From Rugamonas apoptosis (GTDB taxonomy: Bacteria > Pseudomonadota > Gammaproteobacteria > Burkholderiales > Burkholderiaceae_D), in NCBI RefSeq assembly GCF_014042355.1, contig NZ_JACEZU010000012.1, positions 1 through 64,000 on the forward strand: a DNA stretch of 64,000 bases, in the 5' to 3' direction. Within the stretch, counting starts at the first letter, position 1. Each line of letters opens with the position of its first letter. Positions 17,355 to 26,884 of this stretch are shown here, one piece after another. The notes under the pieces were generated by a model that was given only the letters and a program-made list of their open reading frames with translations, had not been told where the DNA came from and ran no database searches. The position numbers were made by a program, and so were the translations under genes.

Positions 17355-18557
17355 ATGACTTCTTATTTTTGCCCATGCCCGCGCGGCATGGAAGCGGCGC
17401 TGGCCGAAGAACTGGGCGAAATCGCCCAGCAAAGCCCCACCCTGAAAGTGCACAACCAGGTGCCCGGCGGCGTGCACTGCTCCGGCGACCTGTACGACGC
17501 CTACCGCGTCAACCTGCATTCGCGCATCGCCTCGCGGGTGCTGATGCGCATGGCCGTCATCGGCTACCAGAACGAGAATGACATCTACGACCTGGTGCTG
17601 GCCCAGCCCTGGGAAGACTGGTTCACCTACGACCATACGATCCGGGTCGACGTCACGGCCGTCAAGTCGCCGCTGAAAAGCCTGGAATTCACCACGCTCA
17701 AGATCAAGGACGCCATCTGCGACCGCTTCCGCGACCAGTTCAACAAGCGTCCCTCGGTCAACACCCGTGAACCGGACATGCGCATTGTCGGCTTCCTGGA
17801 CGCGCGCCAGTTCACCATCTACCTCGACACCTCGGGCGAGGCGCTGTTCAAGCGCGGCTGGCGCGAGGAGACGGGCGACGCGCCGTTGCGCGAGAACCTG
17901 GCCGCCGGCCTGCTGCGCGTGTCGGGCTGGAAGCCGGGCGTGCCGTTGTTCGACCCCATGTGCGGCTCCGGCACCATCCTGTGCGAAGCGGCACAGATGG
18001 TGCAGGGCATTCCGCCGGGCGCGCGCCGCCGTTTCGCCTTCGAAGCGTTCAACGGTTTCGATCCGGCCCCGTGGCAAGCCATGAAGGCGGCCATCAAGCC
18101 CAATCCGCTGCCGGCCACGCCGACCATTTTCGGCAGCGACATTTCCGGCGACATGGTGGCCATGGCGCGCCACAACCTGCGTTGCGCCGGCGTGCTGTTC
18201 GAGGTGCCGCTCAAGCAGATCGAGGCCCAGGAAGTGAAGGCACCCACCGAGCAGCCGGGTATCCTGCTGACCAACCCGCCGTACGGCGAGCGGATCGGCG
18301 TGCGCGGCGACAGCACGCTGCCCGAGGATGAACTGGCCGTCAGCTTCTATTCGGCGCTGGGCACCACGCTCAAGCAGCGCTTCGCCGGCTGGACCGTGTT
18401 CCTGTTCACGGCCGATCTCAAGCTGCCGCGCATGCTGCGCCTGAAGGAGGCCCGCAAGACGCCGTTCTTCAACGGCGCGCTGGAATGCCGTCTGTTCCGC
18501 TTCGACATGGTGGCCGGCTACAACCGCCGCGAGGAAGCCAAGCCCAAGACCGAGTAA
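17355..18557 (+). CDS. THUMP domain class I RNA methyltransferase (RlmL/YpsC-like)
   Basis: A 400-residue SAM-dependent RNA methyltransferase. An N-terminal ferredoxin-like/THUMP region (about residues 1-155) would bind RNA. The C-terminal Rossmann domain has the SAM-binding DPMCGSGTILCEAA near residue 200 and the catalytic NPPYGERIG (NPPY, motif IV) near residue 306. This architecture matches the single-domain relatives of RlmL that methylate N2 of guanosine in 23S rRNA. The protein ends without the second RlmK domain, so the shorter YpsC-type is the better comparison. Confidence 0.88.
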   Translation: MTSYFCPCPRGMEAALAEELGEIAQQSPTLKVHNQVPGGVHCSGDLYDAYRVNLHSRIASRVLMRMAVIGYQNENDIYDLVLAQPWEDWFTYDHTIRVDVTAVKSPLKSLEFTTLKIKDAICDRFRDQFNKRPSVNTREPDMRIVGFLDARQFTIYLDTSGEALFKRGWREETGDAPLRENLAAGLLRVSGWKPGVPLFDPMCGSGTILCEAAQMVQGIPPGARRRFAFEAFNGFDPAPWQAMKAAIKPNPLPATPTIFGSDISGDMVAMARHNLRCAGVLFEVPLKQIEAQEVKAPTEQPGILLTNPPYGERIGVRGDSTLPEDELAVSFYSALGTTLKQRFAGWTVFLFTADLKLPRMLRLKEARKTPFFNGALECRLFRFDMVAGYNRREEAKPKTE

Positions 18558-18572
18558 GGTCAGGAAGGCCAT

Positions 18573-18597
18573 GGCGGGGCGCCAGCCCCGCCTTTCA
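18573..18597 (+). terminator. Rho-independent terminator after the RNA methyltransferase gene
   Basis: Perfect 8-bp arms GGCGGGGC (18573-18580) and GCCCCGCC (18585-18592) with a 4-nt loop, followed by TTTCATTT. The hairpin begins 16 bp after the methyltransferase stop codon, and the T tract is on the plus strand. Confidence 0.75.
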
Positions 18598-19018
18598 TTT
18601 GCGGCCAGTGCAATGCTGGCCGCATGGTTGTGCCGCGACAGCAACAGTCGCGTGGCGATGCCGCAATGCGGTGGCGCCTGTTCCCGCCCCCCCCCCGATA
18701 GCCCGCACATTGTTTTTTCGCTACACATGCGGCGCCCGCCCCACGTGCCAGCCCGCCGCGTCCATTTTTCGCTTGTCCGCCCGGCGATACTGCTGTTATA
18801 AGGGAAATGCTGACATGCGTATCACATCGCAAGCCGCCCCCATCCGTCGAACAGAGGGGAATTAGTGTGGTTACTCTTGCATTATGGTTGACGTCCCGTT
18901 ATTAGCGGCGCATGCTACTACGCCAAACGGATCGATTAATATTTACGCTGGGAAACCAGTGCGGTTGAATAGAAATTATTATTGCCTATAAGTTATCTTT
19001 AGTGAACTTTGTGCTAAT
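18598..19018. other. Intergenic region upstream of the HDOD kinase gene
   Basis: No gene is supported here. The first half is GC-rich and has a C run near 18690-18697. The second half, from about 18870, becomes markedly AT-rich and probably carries the promoter of the signalling operon. A plausible -10 (GCTAATAT) lies directly at the start codon, so the true transcription start is more likely further upstream; no clear -35/-10 pair was found. Confidence 0.4.
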
Positions 19019-21310
19019 ATGACTTTCAGCAATATGGATGACCACCCCACAAGGGCGGTCGCAGGTGACGCAAACAGCAGAACAAAAAACCGTGGCGGCG
19101 TGGTACCCGAGAACGCTGTCCCCATTCGACATCCATTGGCGGCAATGCTTGATACGATGCATCAATCAGACCAGGACATTCGCAATCGCTTGCTGATTGC
19201 CCGTCTGCCGGCCATGCCGCAGATACTCATCAAGTTGATCGAGCACTTGCAAGCCGACGACGCCGGCATGCCCGAGCTGGCCGCGCTGATCGCCAAGGAT
19301 GCCGGCATGACGAGCAAGATACTGACCGTCGCCAACAGCTCGGCCTATCATCGCAACAACCGCGCCGTGGGCCTGGAGCAGTCGCTGGTGTCCTTGGGCA
19401 CCGACATGATCAAGACGCTGGTGATCAGCGAATCCGTATTCCAGACCTTTAACAGCTTCCCCCATTCCGGCAGCACCGACCTGCGCAGCTTCTGGAAAAA
19501 TTCGCTCACGACGGCCGTGCTGGCGCGCGACATCGCCCGTCAGATGGACTATCCCCATGTGGAGGAAGCCTACTTGGCCGGCCTGCTGCACAACGTGGGG
19601 CGTCTCGCCCTGCTGGCCACGGCGCCCAAGGAATACGCCTACAACTTCATGGCCCGCGACGACGAGGACCTGTGCGTGGTGGAGCAGCGCACGCTGCAGA
19701 TCACCCACTCGGAAGCGGGCGCCTGGCTGATCGAACGCTGGCACCTCGATTCCTTCCTGGCCGACAGCGTGCTGTATCACCATGAACCGATCGCGCGGCT
19801 GGAATCGGCCCATCCCCTGATCCGCATCGTGCGCCTGGCCCACCTGCTGGGCTGCCATCCTGGCGACAACGCGCAGGCACTGGACGACGCGGCGCACTTA
19901 TGCGGCCTCGATGGCGGCGCGCTGGAACAGGTGGCCCGCACGGCCGAGCGCCAGGTGGAAAAGTCGGCCGCCCATCTGGGTATCGACCTGGCCGGCGCCG
20001 ACGACATCGCCACGCCGCCGGCCTACGCGCCGCCGCCGCCGGTGGACCCGGTGCAGCAGCGCCTGTCCGAGGAAGTGCGCAACATCATGCTGGTGTCCGA
20101 GATGGGCCAGACCTTCGCCCGCCAGCATGGCGAAACGGGCTTGCTCGACTCGATGACGCGCTCGGCCCGTATCTTGTTCGATTTCGACACCACTGTGGTG
20201 CTGCTGGAAAATCCCACCGGCCACGCGCTGGTGGGCGTGGCCGGCGGCGAGCAGCAACAGCGCCTGGCCGAATTTTCCATCGCGCTCGGCAAGCCGGGCA
20301 TGGTGGCGCAGTCGGCCAACGACCGCAAGCTGGCCTATGTGAGCCGCGATGACGCGGGCCTGAGCCTGGCCGAGGAGCAGTTGTTCCGCATCCTCGGTAC
20401 GGACAGCCTGGTGTGCCTGCCGCTGGTGGCCAACCAGCGCTGCCTGGGGGTGCTCATCGGCGGCGCGGCCGCCTGGCAGATGCCGCACTTCCAGAAGCGC
20501 GAGCGCTTCCTGCAATCGTTCGGCACCCAGGCCGCCGTCGCGCTGGAGACGGCCATGAGCGAACGTGGCCACGCCAAGCGCCAGATCGCCCACGTGGCCG
20601 AGGAATACCGCGAAGCGTCGCGCCGCGTGGTGCATGAAGTGAACAACCCGCTGTCCATCATCAAGAATTACCTGTCCGTGCTGGACAGCAAGCTGGCCCG
20701 GCGCGAACCCGTGGTGGGCGAGATGTCGATCCTGAACGAGGAGATCGACCGCGTGGGCCAGTTGATCAACGGCCTGGCCGATCTGCAGCCCACGGAAACG
20801 TCGCGCGTGACGGACGTGGGGCGCGTGGTGGACGACGTGTTGCGCCTGTTCCGCGCCACCGACTTCGTGCCGGCGTCCGTGCAGATTTTGGTGCGCATGC
20901 AGGAGCAGGCGGCCGAGATCGACGGCGACGCCGATATGCTCAAGCAAATCCTCGTCAACCTGGTCAAGAACGCCGTCGAAGCCCTGCCCAACGGCGGCAA
21001 GATCGAGATCGCCAACCGCGGTTATGTGAACCGCGAGCGCCGGCTGTACCTGGAACTGGTGGTGTCCGACAGCGGCCCTGGCCTGTCGCAGGAAGTGCTG
21101 GCCAACCTGTTCTCCGTGGTCCGCAGCAGCAAGGACGGCGCCAATCATGGCCTGGGCCTGTCCATCGTGCATGGCCTGGTCAAGAAGATGCAAGGCCAGA
21201 TCACCTGCCGCTCCGGCAACACGGGTACCGCATTTGAAATTCTGCTGCCCGCCCGTGGCAGCACCAGCCAAGTCGCCGGCGTGAACACGCGCGCGATGGA
21301 TTCCGTTTAA
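19019..21310 (+). CDS. HDOD-GAF sensor histidine kinase
   Basis: A 763-residue soluble signalling protein. An HDOD domain spans about residues 60-260 (LPAMPQILIKLIEHLQ, then the HNVGRLALL helix). A GAF-like domain covers about 355-510. A histidine kinase core follows: H-box with phosphoacceptor His in RVVHEVNNPLSIIKNYL near 540, N-box NLVKNAVEALPNGG, G1 DSGPGL and G2 GLGLSIVHG. No membrane segment is visible. It is separated by 4 bp from a REC-containing c-di-GMP protein, its likely phosphorylation target. The start at 19019 lacks a strong ribosome site; the Met at 19034 is an alternative. Confidence 0.88.
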   Translation: MTFSNMDDHPTRAVAGDANSRTKNRGGVVPENAVPIRHPLAAMLDTMHQSDQDIRNRLLIARLPAMPQILIKLIEHLQADDAGMPELAALIAKDAGMTSKILTVANSSAYHRNNRAVGLEQSLVSLGTDMIKTLVISESVFQTFNSFPHSGSTDLRSFWKNSLTTAVLARDIARQMDYPHVEEAYLAGLLHNVGRLALLATAPKEYAYNFMARDDEDLCVVEQRTLQITHSEAGAWLIERWHLDSFLADSVLYHHEPIARLESAHPLIRIVRLAHLLGCHPGDNAQALDDAAHLCGLDGGALEQVARTAERQVEKSAAHLGIDLAGADDIATPPAYAPPPPVDPVQQRLSEEVRNIMLVSEMGQTFARQHGETGLLDSMTRSARILFDFDTTVVLLENPTGHALVGVAGGEQQQRLAEFSIALGKPGMVAQSANDRKLAYVSRDDAGLSLAEEQLFRILGTDSLVCLPLVANQRCLGVLIGGAAAWQMPHFQKRERFLQSFGTQAAVALETAMSERGHAKRQIAHVAEEYREASRRVVHEVNNPLSIIKNYLSVLDSKLARREPVVGEMSILNEEIDRVGQLINGLADLQPTETSRVTDVGRVVDDVLRLFRATDFVPASVQILVRMQEQAAEIDGDADMLKQILVNLVKNAVEALPNGGKIEIANRGYVNRERRLYLELVVSDSGPGLSQEVLANLFSVVRSSKDGANHGLGLSIVHGLVKKMQGQITCRSGNTGTAFEILLPARGSTSQVAGVNTRAMDSV

Positions 21311-21314
21311 GGCC

Positions 21315-23585
21315 ATGATGAACCTGCCCCCAGACAGCGCCGCCGCTGCCATCGATCCCAACCCGGCGACCGCCCAGATGGCCGTGGCCCTGGCCGGCGA
21401 CAACTGGCCGCGCCTGCTGCTGGTCGACGATGAACCGCGATTGCTGTCGTCGCTGTACGAACTGCTGCGCGACCGCGACTACCATCTGGTGACGGCCACC
21501 TGCGGCAGCGAGGCGCTGGCCCAGCTCAACAAACTCAAGTTCGACCTGGTGCTGCTCGATTTGCGCCTGCCCGACATGAGCGGCCACGAGATCATGGACT
21601 TCATCAACGCCAAGGGCATCGATGGCGACGTGATCGTGATGAGCGGCGACGTGGGCATCGAGGCCGCCATCGGCGCCTTGAAGCGGGGCGCCTACGATTA
21701 CCTGCGCAAGCCTTGCAGCCGCGAGGAATTGCTCAAGACGGTGGAGAACGCGCTGCAGCAGCGCAAGCTGGCGCTGGACAACGCGCGCATCGCCTCCAAG
21801 CTGGAAAACTCGGAGAAGATGTACCGCTACCTGGTCGACAGCTCGCCCGACATCATCTACACCCTGAACCACGAAGGCAAGTTCACCTTCGTCAACGACC
21901 GCGCCCAGCAGCTGCTGGGGTTCACGCGCGAAGAACTGATCGGCAAGCATTACTCGATCCTGGTGCACGACGAGGACCAGGAGCGGGCCCGCTACGTGTT
22001 CAATGAGCGCCGCGTTGACGAGCGGGCCTCGCGCAACGTCGAGCTGCGCCTCAAGTGCAACACGGGCAACGGTGTCGAGCGCACCTTCAACAATACCCTG
22101 ATGACGATTTCGCTCAACGCGATCGGCATGCACGTGCCCGACCAGGACGTCAAGCAGCGCGAATTCTTCGGCACCTACGGCGTGGCGCGCGACATCACGG
22201 ACCGCAAACGGGCCGAGGAAGTGATCTCCTACCAGGCCTACCACGACATCCTGACGGACCTGCCCAACCGCATGCTGTTCAAGGACCGCCTGGGCCTGGC
22301 CGTGATCCAGGCCAAGCGCAAGCTGACGGAACTGGCCGTGATGTTCGTCGACCTGGACCGCTTCAAGCTGGTCAACGACACGCTGGGCCACGTCAAGGGC
22401 GACGAATTGCTGCAGCAGGTGGCGCTGCGCCTGAAGGATTGCCTGCGCCGCGGCGACACGCTGGCGCGCCAGGGCGGCGACGAATTCACCATCGTGCTGC
22501 CGGAGCTGCGCGACCGCCAGGACGCCAAGGCCATCGCCGACAAATTCCTGGAATGCCTGCACAAGCCGTTCGAGCTCGATGGCCATGAGGTGCACATCTC
22601 GGCGTCGATCGGCATCGCCATCTACCCCAGCGATGGCGAAACCATCGACGAACTGCTGCGCCATGCGGACATCGCCATGTACCAGGTCAAGGCGCTGGGC
22701 AAGAATGGCCACAGCTTCTATCACGACTCCATGCTGGACGTGTCGCACCAGAAGATCGCGCTGGAGCAGAGCCTGCGCAAGGCACTGGAGCAGAACGAAC
22801 TGGAAATGTACTACCAGCCGCAGGTGGACGTGGCCACCGGCCGCATCATCGGCGCCGAAGGCTTGATGCGCTGGAACCATCCGCAGCGCGGCCTGCTGTC
22901 GGCCGGCGAGTTCCTGCCGTTCGCCGAGGAGAATGGCCTGATGCTGCCGATCTCGGACTGGATGCTGGGCGCCCTGTGCCGCGACCTGCTGCTGTGGAAC
23001 GCGGCCGGCGGCGACGCCATCCGCCTGTCGCTCAACCTGTCGCCGCAATACCTGGACCGGGGCGACTTCTTCGAGAAGATGCGCGGCGCGCTGACCCGCT
23101 ACGGCATTTCGCCGGCCCAGATCGAAGTGGAGATCACGGAGAACATCTGCATCCGCAATCCGCAGTACGCGATCGAACAGTTGAACAAGCTGTGCCAGCT
23201 GGGCGTGTCCGTCGCCATCGACGATTTCGGCACCGGCTATTCCTCGCTGTCGTATCTGCACCGCTTCCCCATCCACACCATCAAGATCGACCAGTCGTTC
23301 GTCAAGGAGATCCACGACGAGCAGGGCCACTATCCCGTGATCCTGGCCATCATTTCGATCGCGCGCGGCCTGGGCCTGCACCTGGTGGCGGAAGGCGTGG
23401 AGACGGCCGTGCAGGCGCGCTACCTGGAAGCGAACGGCTGCACCACCATGCAGGGCTATCTGTATCACCGGCCCATCTCGCTGTCGCACTTCATCAGCGT
23501 GCTGCAGGAGCAGAACCGCTTGAGCGCGCCGGCCGGCGCCGCGCCGCTGATGCAGGCGCCGCCCATGATCGCGATCCAGGCCTGA
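21315..23585 (+). CDS. Response regulator with PAS, GGDEF and EAL domains
   Basis: A 756-residue cyclic-di-GMP enzyme controlled by phosphorylation. The REC domain (about 33-150) has the phospho-Asp in LLDLRLPDMSG and acidic pocket VDDE. A PAS domain covers 165-300. The GGDEF domain has an intact RQGGDEF motif and an RxxD inhibitory site five residues upstream, so product inhibition is likely. The EAL domain reads EGLMRW instead of EALxRW, but the catalytic Glu and the DDFGTGYSSLSYL loop are kept, so phosphodiesterase activity is possible. Net activity cannot be predicted. It sits between the kinase and a Sel1 protein. Confidence 0.92.
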   Translation: MMNLPPDSAAAAIDPNPATAQMAVALAGDNWPRLLLVDDEPRLLSSLYELLRDRDYHLVTATCGSEALAQLNKLKFDLVLLDLRLPDMSGHEIMDFINAKGIDGDVIVMSGDVGIEAAIGALKRGAYDYLRKPCSREELLKTVENALQQRKLALDNARIASKLENSEKMYRYLVDSSPDIIYTLNHEGKFTFVNDRAQQLLGFTREELIGKHYSILVHDEDQERARYVFNERRVDERASRNVELRLKCNTGNGVERTFNNTLMTISLNAIGMHVPDQDVKQREFFGTYGVARDITDRKRAEEVISYQAYHDILTDLPNRMLFKDRLGLAVIQAKRKLTELAVMFVDLDRFKLVNDTLGHVKGDELLQQVALRLKDCLRRGDTLARQGGDEFTIVLPELRDRQDAKAIADKFLECLHKPFELDGHEVHISASIGIAIYPSDGETIDELLRHADIAMYQVKALGKNGHSFYHDSMLDVSHQKIALEQSLRKALEQNELEMYYQPQVDVATGRIIGAEGLMRWNHPQRGLLSAGEFLPFAEENGLMLPISDWMLGALCRDLLLWNAAGGDAIRLSLNLSPQYLDRGDFFEKMRGALTRYGISPAQIEVEITENICIRNPQYAIEQLNKLCQLGVSVAIDDFGTGYSSLSYLHRFPIHTIKIDQSFVKEIHDEQGHYPVILAIISIARGLGLHLVAEGVETAVQARYLEANGCTTMQGYLYHRPISLSHFISVLQEQNRLSAPAGAAPLMQAPPMIAIQA

Positions 23586-23591
23586 TTCCCG

Positions 23592-25187
23592 ATGCAGAAA
23601 TACCACCCGACCGAGGCCGACGCTTCAGCCGGCAGCACCTACACCGCCGAATACCTGCGGGTGCGGGGGCTGGCCGAGCGCGGCGTGGCCAACGCCCAGC
23701 ACAGCCTGGGCTTCATGTATTTCAACGGCCAGGGTGTGGCGCAAAGCTATGAACAGGCCGTGGCCTGGTACCGCCAGGCCGCCAACGCGGGCCTGGAACA
23801 TGCCCAGTACAACCTGGGCGTGATGTACCAGAAGGGCCAGGGCGTGGCGCAGGATTACCTGGAGGCGGCCCGTTGGTACCAGCTGGCGGCCGAACAGGGT
23901 TACGCGGCGGCCCAGTACAACCTGGGCTGGCTGTACGCCAAGGGACAGGGCATAGAGCAGGACAGCGCCAAGGCCATGCACTGGTTCAGCAAGGCCGCCG
24001 AACAGGGCGACGCCGGGGCCCAGAACAACCTGGGCATGATGTACGACACCGGCAAGGGCGTGCCGCAGGACTTCCGCCAAGCCATCCAGTGGTACCGCAA
24101 GGCGGCCGAGCAGGGCTACGCGCGCGCCCAGTTCAACCTGGGCCTGCGCTACGACAATGGCCAGGGCGTGCCGCAGGACGTGGGCCAGGCCATGGCATGG
24201 TTCCGCAAGGCGGCCGACCAGGGTTACGCGCCGGCCCAGTTCAATCTGGCGCTGCGCTTTGACAAGGGCGATGGCGTGGCCCAGGACAGCCAGAAGGCGA
24301 TCCAGTGGTACCGCCGCGCGGCCGAGCAGGAGCACGCCAGTTCCCAGTTCAACCTGGGCCTGATCTACGATAATGGCCAGGGCGTGCCGCGCGACGAGCA
24401 AAAGGCGCTGGCCTGGTACCGCAAGGCGGCCGAGCAGGGCCACGCGGCGGCCCAGAACAACCTGGGCCTGCGCTATGACCATGGCCAGGGCGTGGCCCAG
24501 GATTACGAACAAGCCCATTTCTGGTATCGCAAGGCGGCCGAGCAGGGTTTTCCGGCCGCCCAGTACCACCTGGCCATGCTGTACGACTGCGGCCACGGCG
24601 TGCCGCAGGATGCGCAGGAAGCCATTTTCTGGTATCGCAAGGCGGCCGACCAGGGCCATTTGCGGGCCCAGTTCGACCTCGGCCTGCGCTACGAGAATGG
24701 GCAGGGCGTGCCGCAGGATTTACGCAAGGCGCTGTCCTGGTACCGGCGCGCCGCCGAACAGGATTACGCGGCCGCCCAGTACATGCTGGGCCGGCTGCAC
24801 GACAGCGACGAGGGCCCCGCGCCCGACTGCGTGCAGGCCGGCGACTGGTACCGCAAGGCGGCCGGGCAGGGCCACACGCTGGCCCAGTTCACGCTGGCGC
24901 TGCGCTACGACACGGGCCATGGCCTGGCGCGCGACTACGCGCAAGCCCGGCACTGGTATCTGCAGGCGGCCCGCCAGGGCCATGCACGGGCCCAGCTCAA
25001 CCTGGGCTTGATGCTGCTGGCCGGCCAGGGCGCACCCGCCGACGCGGGGCAAGCCTGGATCTGGCTGACCATGGCGGAACGGGCCGGTGCGCCGGCCGCC
25101 GCCAAATACCGGCAAATGGCCGCCGGCCGGCTCGACCCGGCCGCCCTGGCCCAGGCCCGGGAACAGCTGGAATTGTTGCCAGGCTGA
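23592..25187 (+). CDS. Sel1-repeat (TPR-like) protein
   Basis: A 531-residue solenoid of 13 consecutive 36-residue Sel1-like repeats (pattern AQxNLGxxYxxGQGVxQDxxxAxxWYRKAAEQG) from about residue 30 to the C-terminus. The repeats are highly alike at the DNA level. No signal peptide is visible, so it is probably a cytosolic scaffold. It starts 6 bp after the GGDEF-EAL gene and is expected to be part of the same signalling operon, perhaps bridging the kinase or regulator to an effector; this role is inference. Confidence 0.92.
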   Translation: MQKYHPTEADASAGSTYTAEYLRVRGLAERGVANAQHSLGFMYFNGQGVAQSYEQAVAWYRQAANAGLEHAQYNLGVMYQKGQGVAQDYLEAARWYQLAAEQGYAAAQYNLGWLYAKGQGIEQDSAKAMHWFSKAAEQGDAGAQNNLGMMYDTGKGVPQDFRQAIQWYRKAAEQGYARAQFNLGLRYDNGQGVPQDVGQAMAWFRKAADQGYAPAQFNLALRFDKGDGVAQDSQKAIQWYRRAAEQEHASSQFNLGLIYDNGQGVPRDEQKALAWYRKAAEQGHAAAQNNLGLRYDHGQGVAQDYEQAHFWYRKAAEQGFPAAQYHLAMLYDCGHGVPQDAQEAIFWYRKAADQGHLRAQFDLGLRYENGQGVPQDLRKALSWYRRAAEQDYAAAQYMLGRLHDSDEGPAPDCVQAGDWYRKAAGQGHTLAQFTLALRYDTGHGLARDYAQARHWYLQAARQGHARAQLNLGLMLLAGQGAPADAGQAWIWLTMAERAGAPAAAKYRQMAAGRLDPAALAQAREQLELLPG

Positions 25188-25325
25188 TCACAAGCCTGCG
25201 CCTTCCTTGCCGGTGGGGCGGGCCGGCGCTCAAGCGACCGGCATTTCCTGCCGTTAATAGCGCGACGACCACGAATCCTTGAACGGTCCGCGGCGCCATC
25301 GCGCGCCGTTGACCAGCGCCCATCC

Positions 25326-26762
25326 ATGCAGATCAACAGCAATCTGTCGGCCCTGAACGCCCAACGCAGTTATGCGCGGGCGGAGACGGCGCTCGACACG
25401 ACCTTGCAGCGGCTGTCCAGCGGCCAGCGCGTCAATTCGGCGCGCGACGACGCGGCCGGGCTGGCGATCGGCGCGCGCCTCACGGCCGGGGTGCGGGGAC
25501 TGCAGCGGGCGGCCCAGAATGTCAGCGAAGGCATCTCCCTGCTGCAGGTGGCCGACGGCGCCATGGGCGAAATATTGACCAATTACCAGCGCATCCGTGA
25601 ACTGGCCGTGCAGGCGGCCAACGACACCAACAGCGTCGCCGACCGTGGCGCCATCCAGCATGAGGCGGACGCGCTGGTGCAGGCCAGTATCGGCATCGCC
25701 AGCAGCGCCCAATACAACCACCTGAACCTGCTGGATGGCTCGTACCGGACCCAGTTGCAGGTCGGTGACCAGGCCGGCGCCGTGATCGACGTGGCGATTC
25801 CGGCCGTGTACCGCAGCAGTCCGAGCGGCTCGGTACAGGCGGATGTGCCGGAGCAGCAAGTCAATCTGAGTGGCCAGGTGACGGCGGCCCTGCACGCGGG
25901 CGATCTGACGCTCAATGGCGCAGCCGTCGGTGCCGCCGTGGCTGGCGCCGGGGCAGGCCAGGGCGCCGCCAGCGCCTGGGCGGCGGCGGCAGCCATCAAT
26001 GGCGCCGGCGTGTTGGGTGTGACGGCCAGCGCCACCACCACCATCAGTGCCGACGTGGCCGGCAGCGGCAATATCGCGGCTGGCGGCCTGTCCATCAACG
26101 GCGTCGCGCTGGGGCCCATCGCGGGCGCCAGCGCCAGCGCGCTGGCCGCCAGCGCGGCGGCCGCCATCGCGGGTGCGGGCATCGCCGGTGTGACGGCCAG
26201 TGCCAGCGGCGGCACGTTGACGCTGGCGGCGGCCGACGGCAGCGACATCACCATCGCCGGCGGTGGTGTGCTGGGGCTGACGGCGGGCGTCCATAGCGGC
26301 ACCGTCACCTTGCTCGATGCGCCTGGCGGCGGCGCGCATAATCTGCTGGTGGGCGGCGCCAATCCGGGCGCGGTGGGCTTGACGGCCGGGCCGCATGCGT
26401 CCACACCGACCGGCAACACGGTCACTGTGCTGCGCTCGGCCGGCGGCGGCGGCGACCCGCCGATCGACCTGAGCAGCTTCGCCGGCGCCACCGCCGCGCT
26501 CGATTTCATCGACACCAAGATCGACAGCGGTATCGCGCTGCGGGGGCAACTGGGCGCGCTGCAAAACCGCTTGCAGCTCGCCTACGATGGCGACGTGGGC
26601 ACGGGGGCCAATCTGGCGGCCGCCCGTTCCCGCATTCTGGACACGGATTACGCCAGCGAAACGGCGCAACTGACCCGCAGCCGTATCCTGCAACAGGCGG
26701 CCGCCTCCATGGTGGCCCAGGCCAACGCCACGCCCCAGCAAGCGCTGTTGTTGCTGCGCTAG
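25326..26762 (+). CDS. Flagellin-like protein with Ala/Gly-rich variable domain
   Basis: A 478-residue flagellin. The N-terminal D0/D1 helices (MQINSNLSALNAQRSYARAE, then RLSSGQRVNSARDDAAGLAIG) and the C-terminal D1/D0 helices (ARSRILDTDYASETAQLTRS, ending in QALLLLR) are both present, so it should polymerise. The middle (about 170-390) is unusually rich in Ala and Gly and holds two hook-IN-like units of the form LTLNGAAVG...GVTASA...LTLAAADGSDI. It is isolated: no fliD, fliS or other flagellar gene is beside it. It could be an accessory filament subunit. Confidence 0.88.
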   Translation: MQINSNLSALNAQRSYARAETALDTTLQRLSSGQRVNSARDDAAGLAIGARLTAGVRGLQRAAQNVSEGISLLQVADGAMGEILTNYQRIRELAVQAANDTNSVADRGAIQHEADALVQASIGIASSAQYNHLNLLDGSYRTQLQVGDQAGAVIDVAIPAVYRSSPSGSVQADVPEQQVNLSGQVTAALHAGDLTLNGAAVGAAVAGAGAGQGAASAWAAAAAINGAGVLGVTASATTTISADVAGSGNIAAGGLSINGVALGPIAGASASALAASAAAAIAGAGIAGVTASASGGTLTLAAADGSDITIAGGGVLGLTAGVHSGTVTLLDAPGGGAHNLLVGGANPGAVGLTAGPHASTPTGNTVTVLRSAGGGGDPPIDLSSFAGATAALDFIDTKIDSGIALRGQLGALQNRLQLAYDGDVGTGANLAAARSRILDTDYASETAQLTRSRILQQAAASMVAQANATPQQALLLLR

Positions 26763-26846
26763 CGGCGCCCGCTGGCCAAGCCGGATGGCCGTCCCCCCCG
26801 ATACGGTTCACCGCGTTAATATTTCCCACTGGAAAATTTTTCGTTA

Positions 26847-26852
26847 TATAAT
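26847..26852 (+). promoter_or_regulatory. Candidate -10 element of the CsgG-like operon
   Basis: TATAAT at 26847-26852 sits in an abruptly AT-rich 80-bp stretch 33 bp before the CsgG-like start codon. The -35 is weak (around TTTCCC at 26822-26827). A GGGGGG ribosome site follows a run of T at 26866-26872. Confidence 0.45.
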
Positions 26853-26884
26853 AGATAAAATTAACTTTTTTTGGGGGGATTCCT

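Noticed and set aside
18571..18801. A 76-codon frame after the RNA methyltransferase
   Set aside because: It begins inside the terminator hairpin, has no ribosome site and no recognisable pattern.
23592..25187. Regularly spaced repeats, possibly CRISPR
   Set aside because: The repeat period is 108 bp in one open frame and encodes Sel1 units; there are no unique spacers or cas genes. No CRISPR array was seen in the window.
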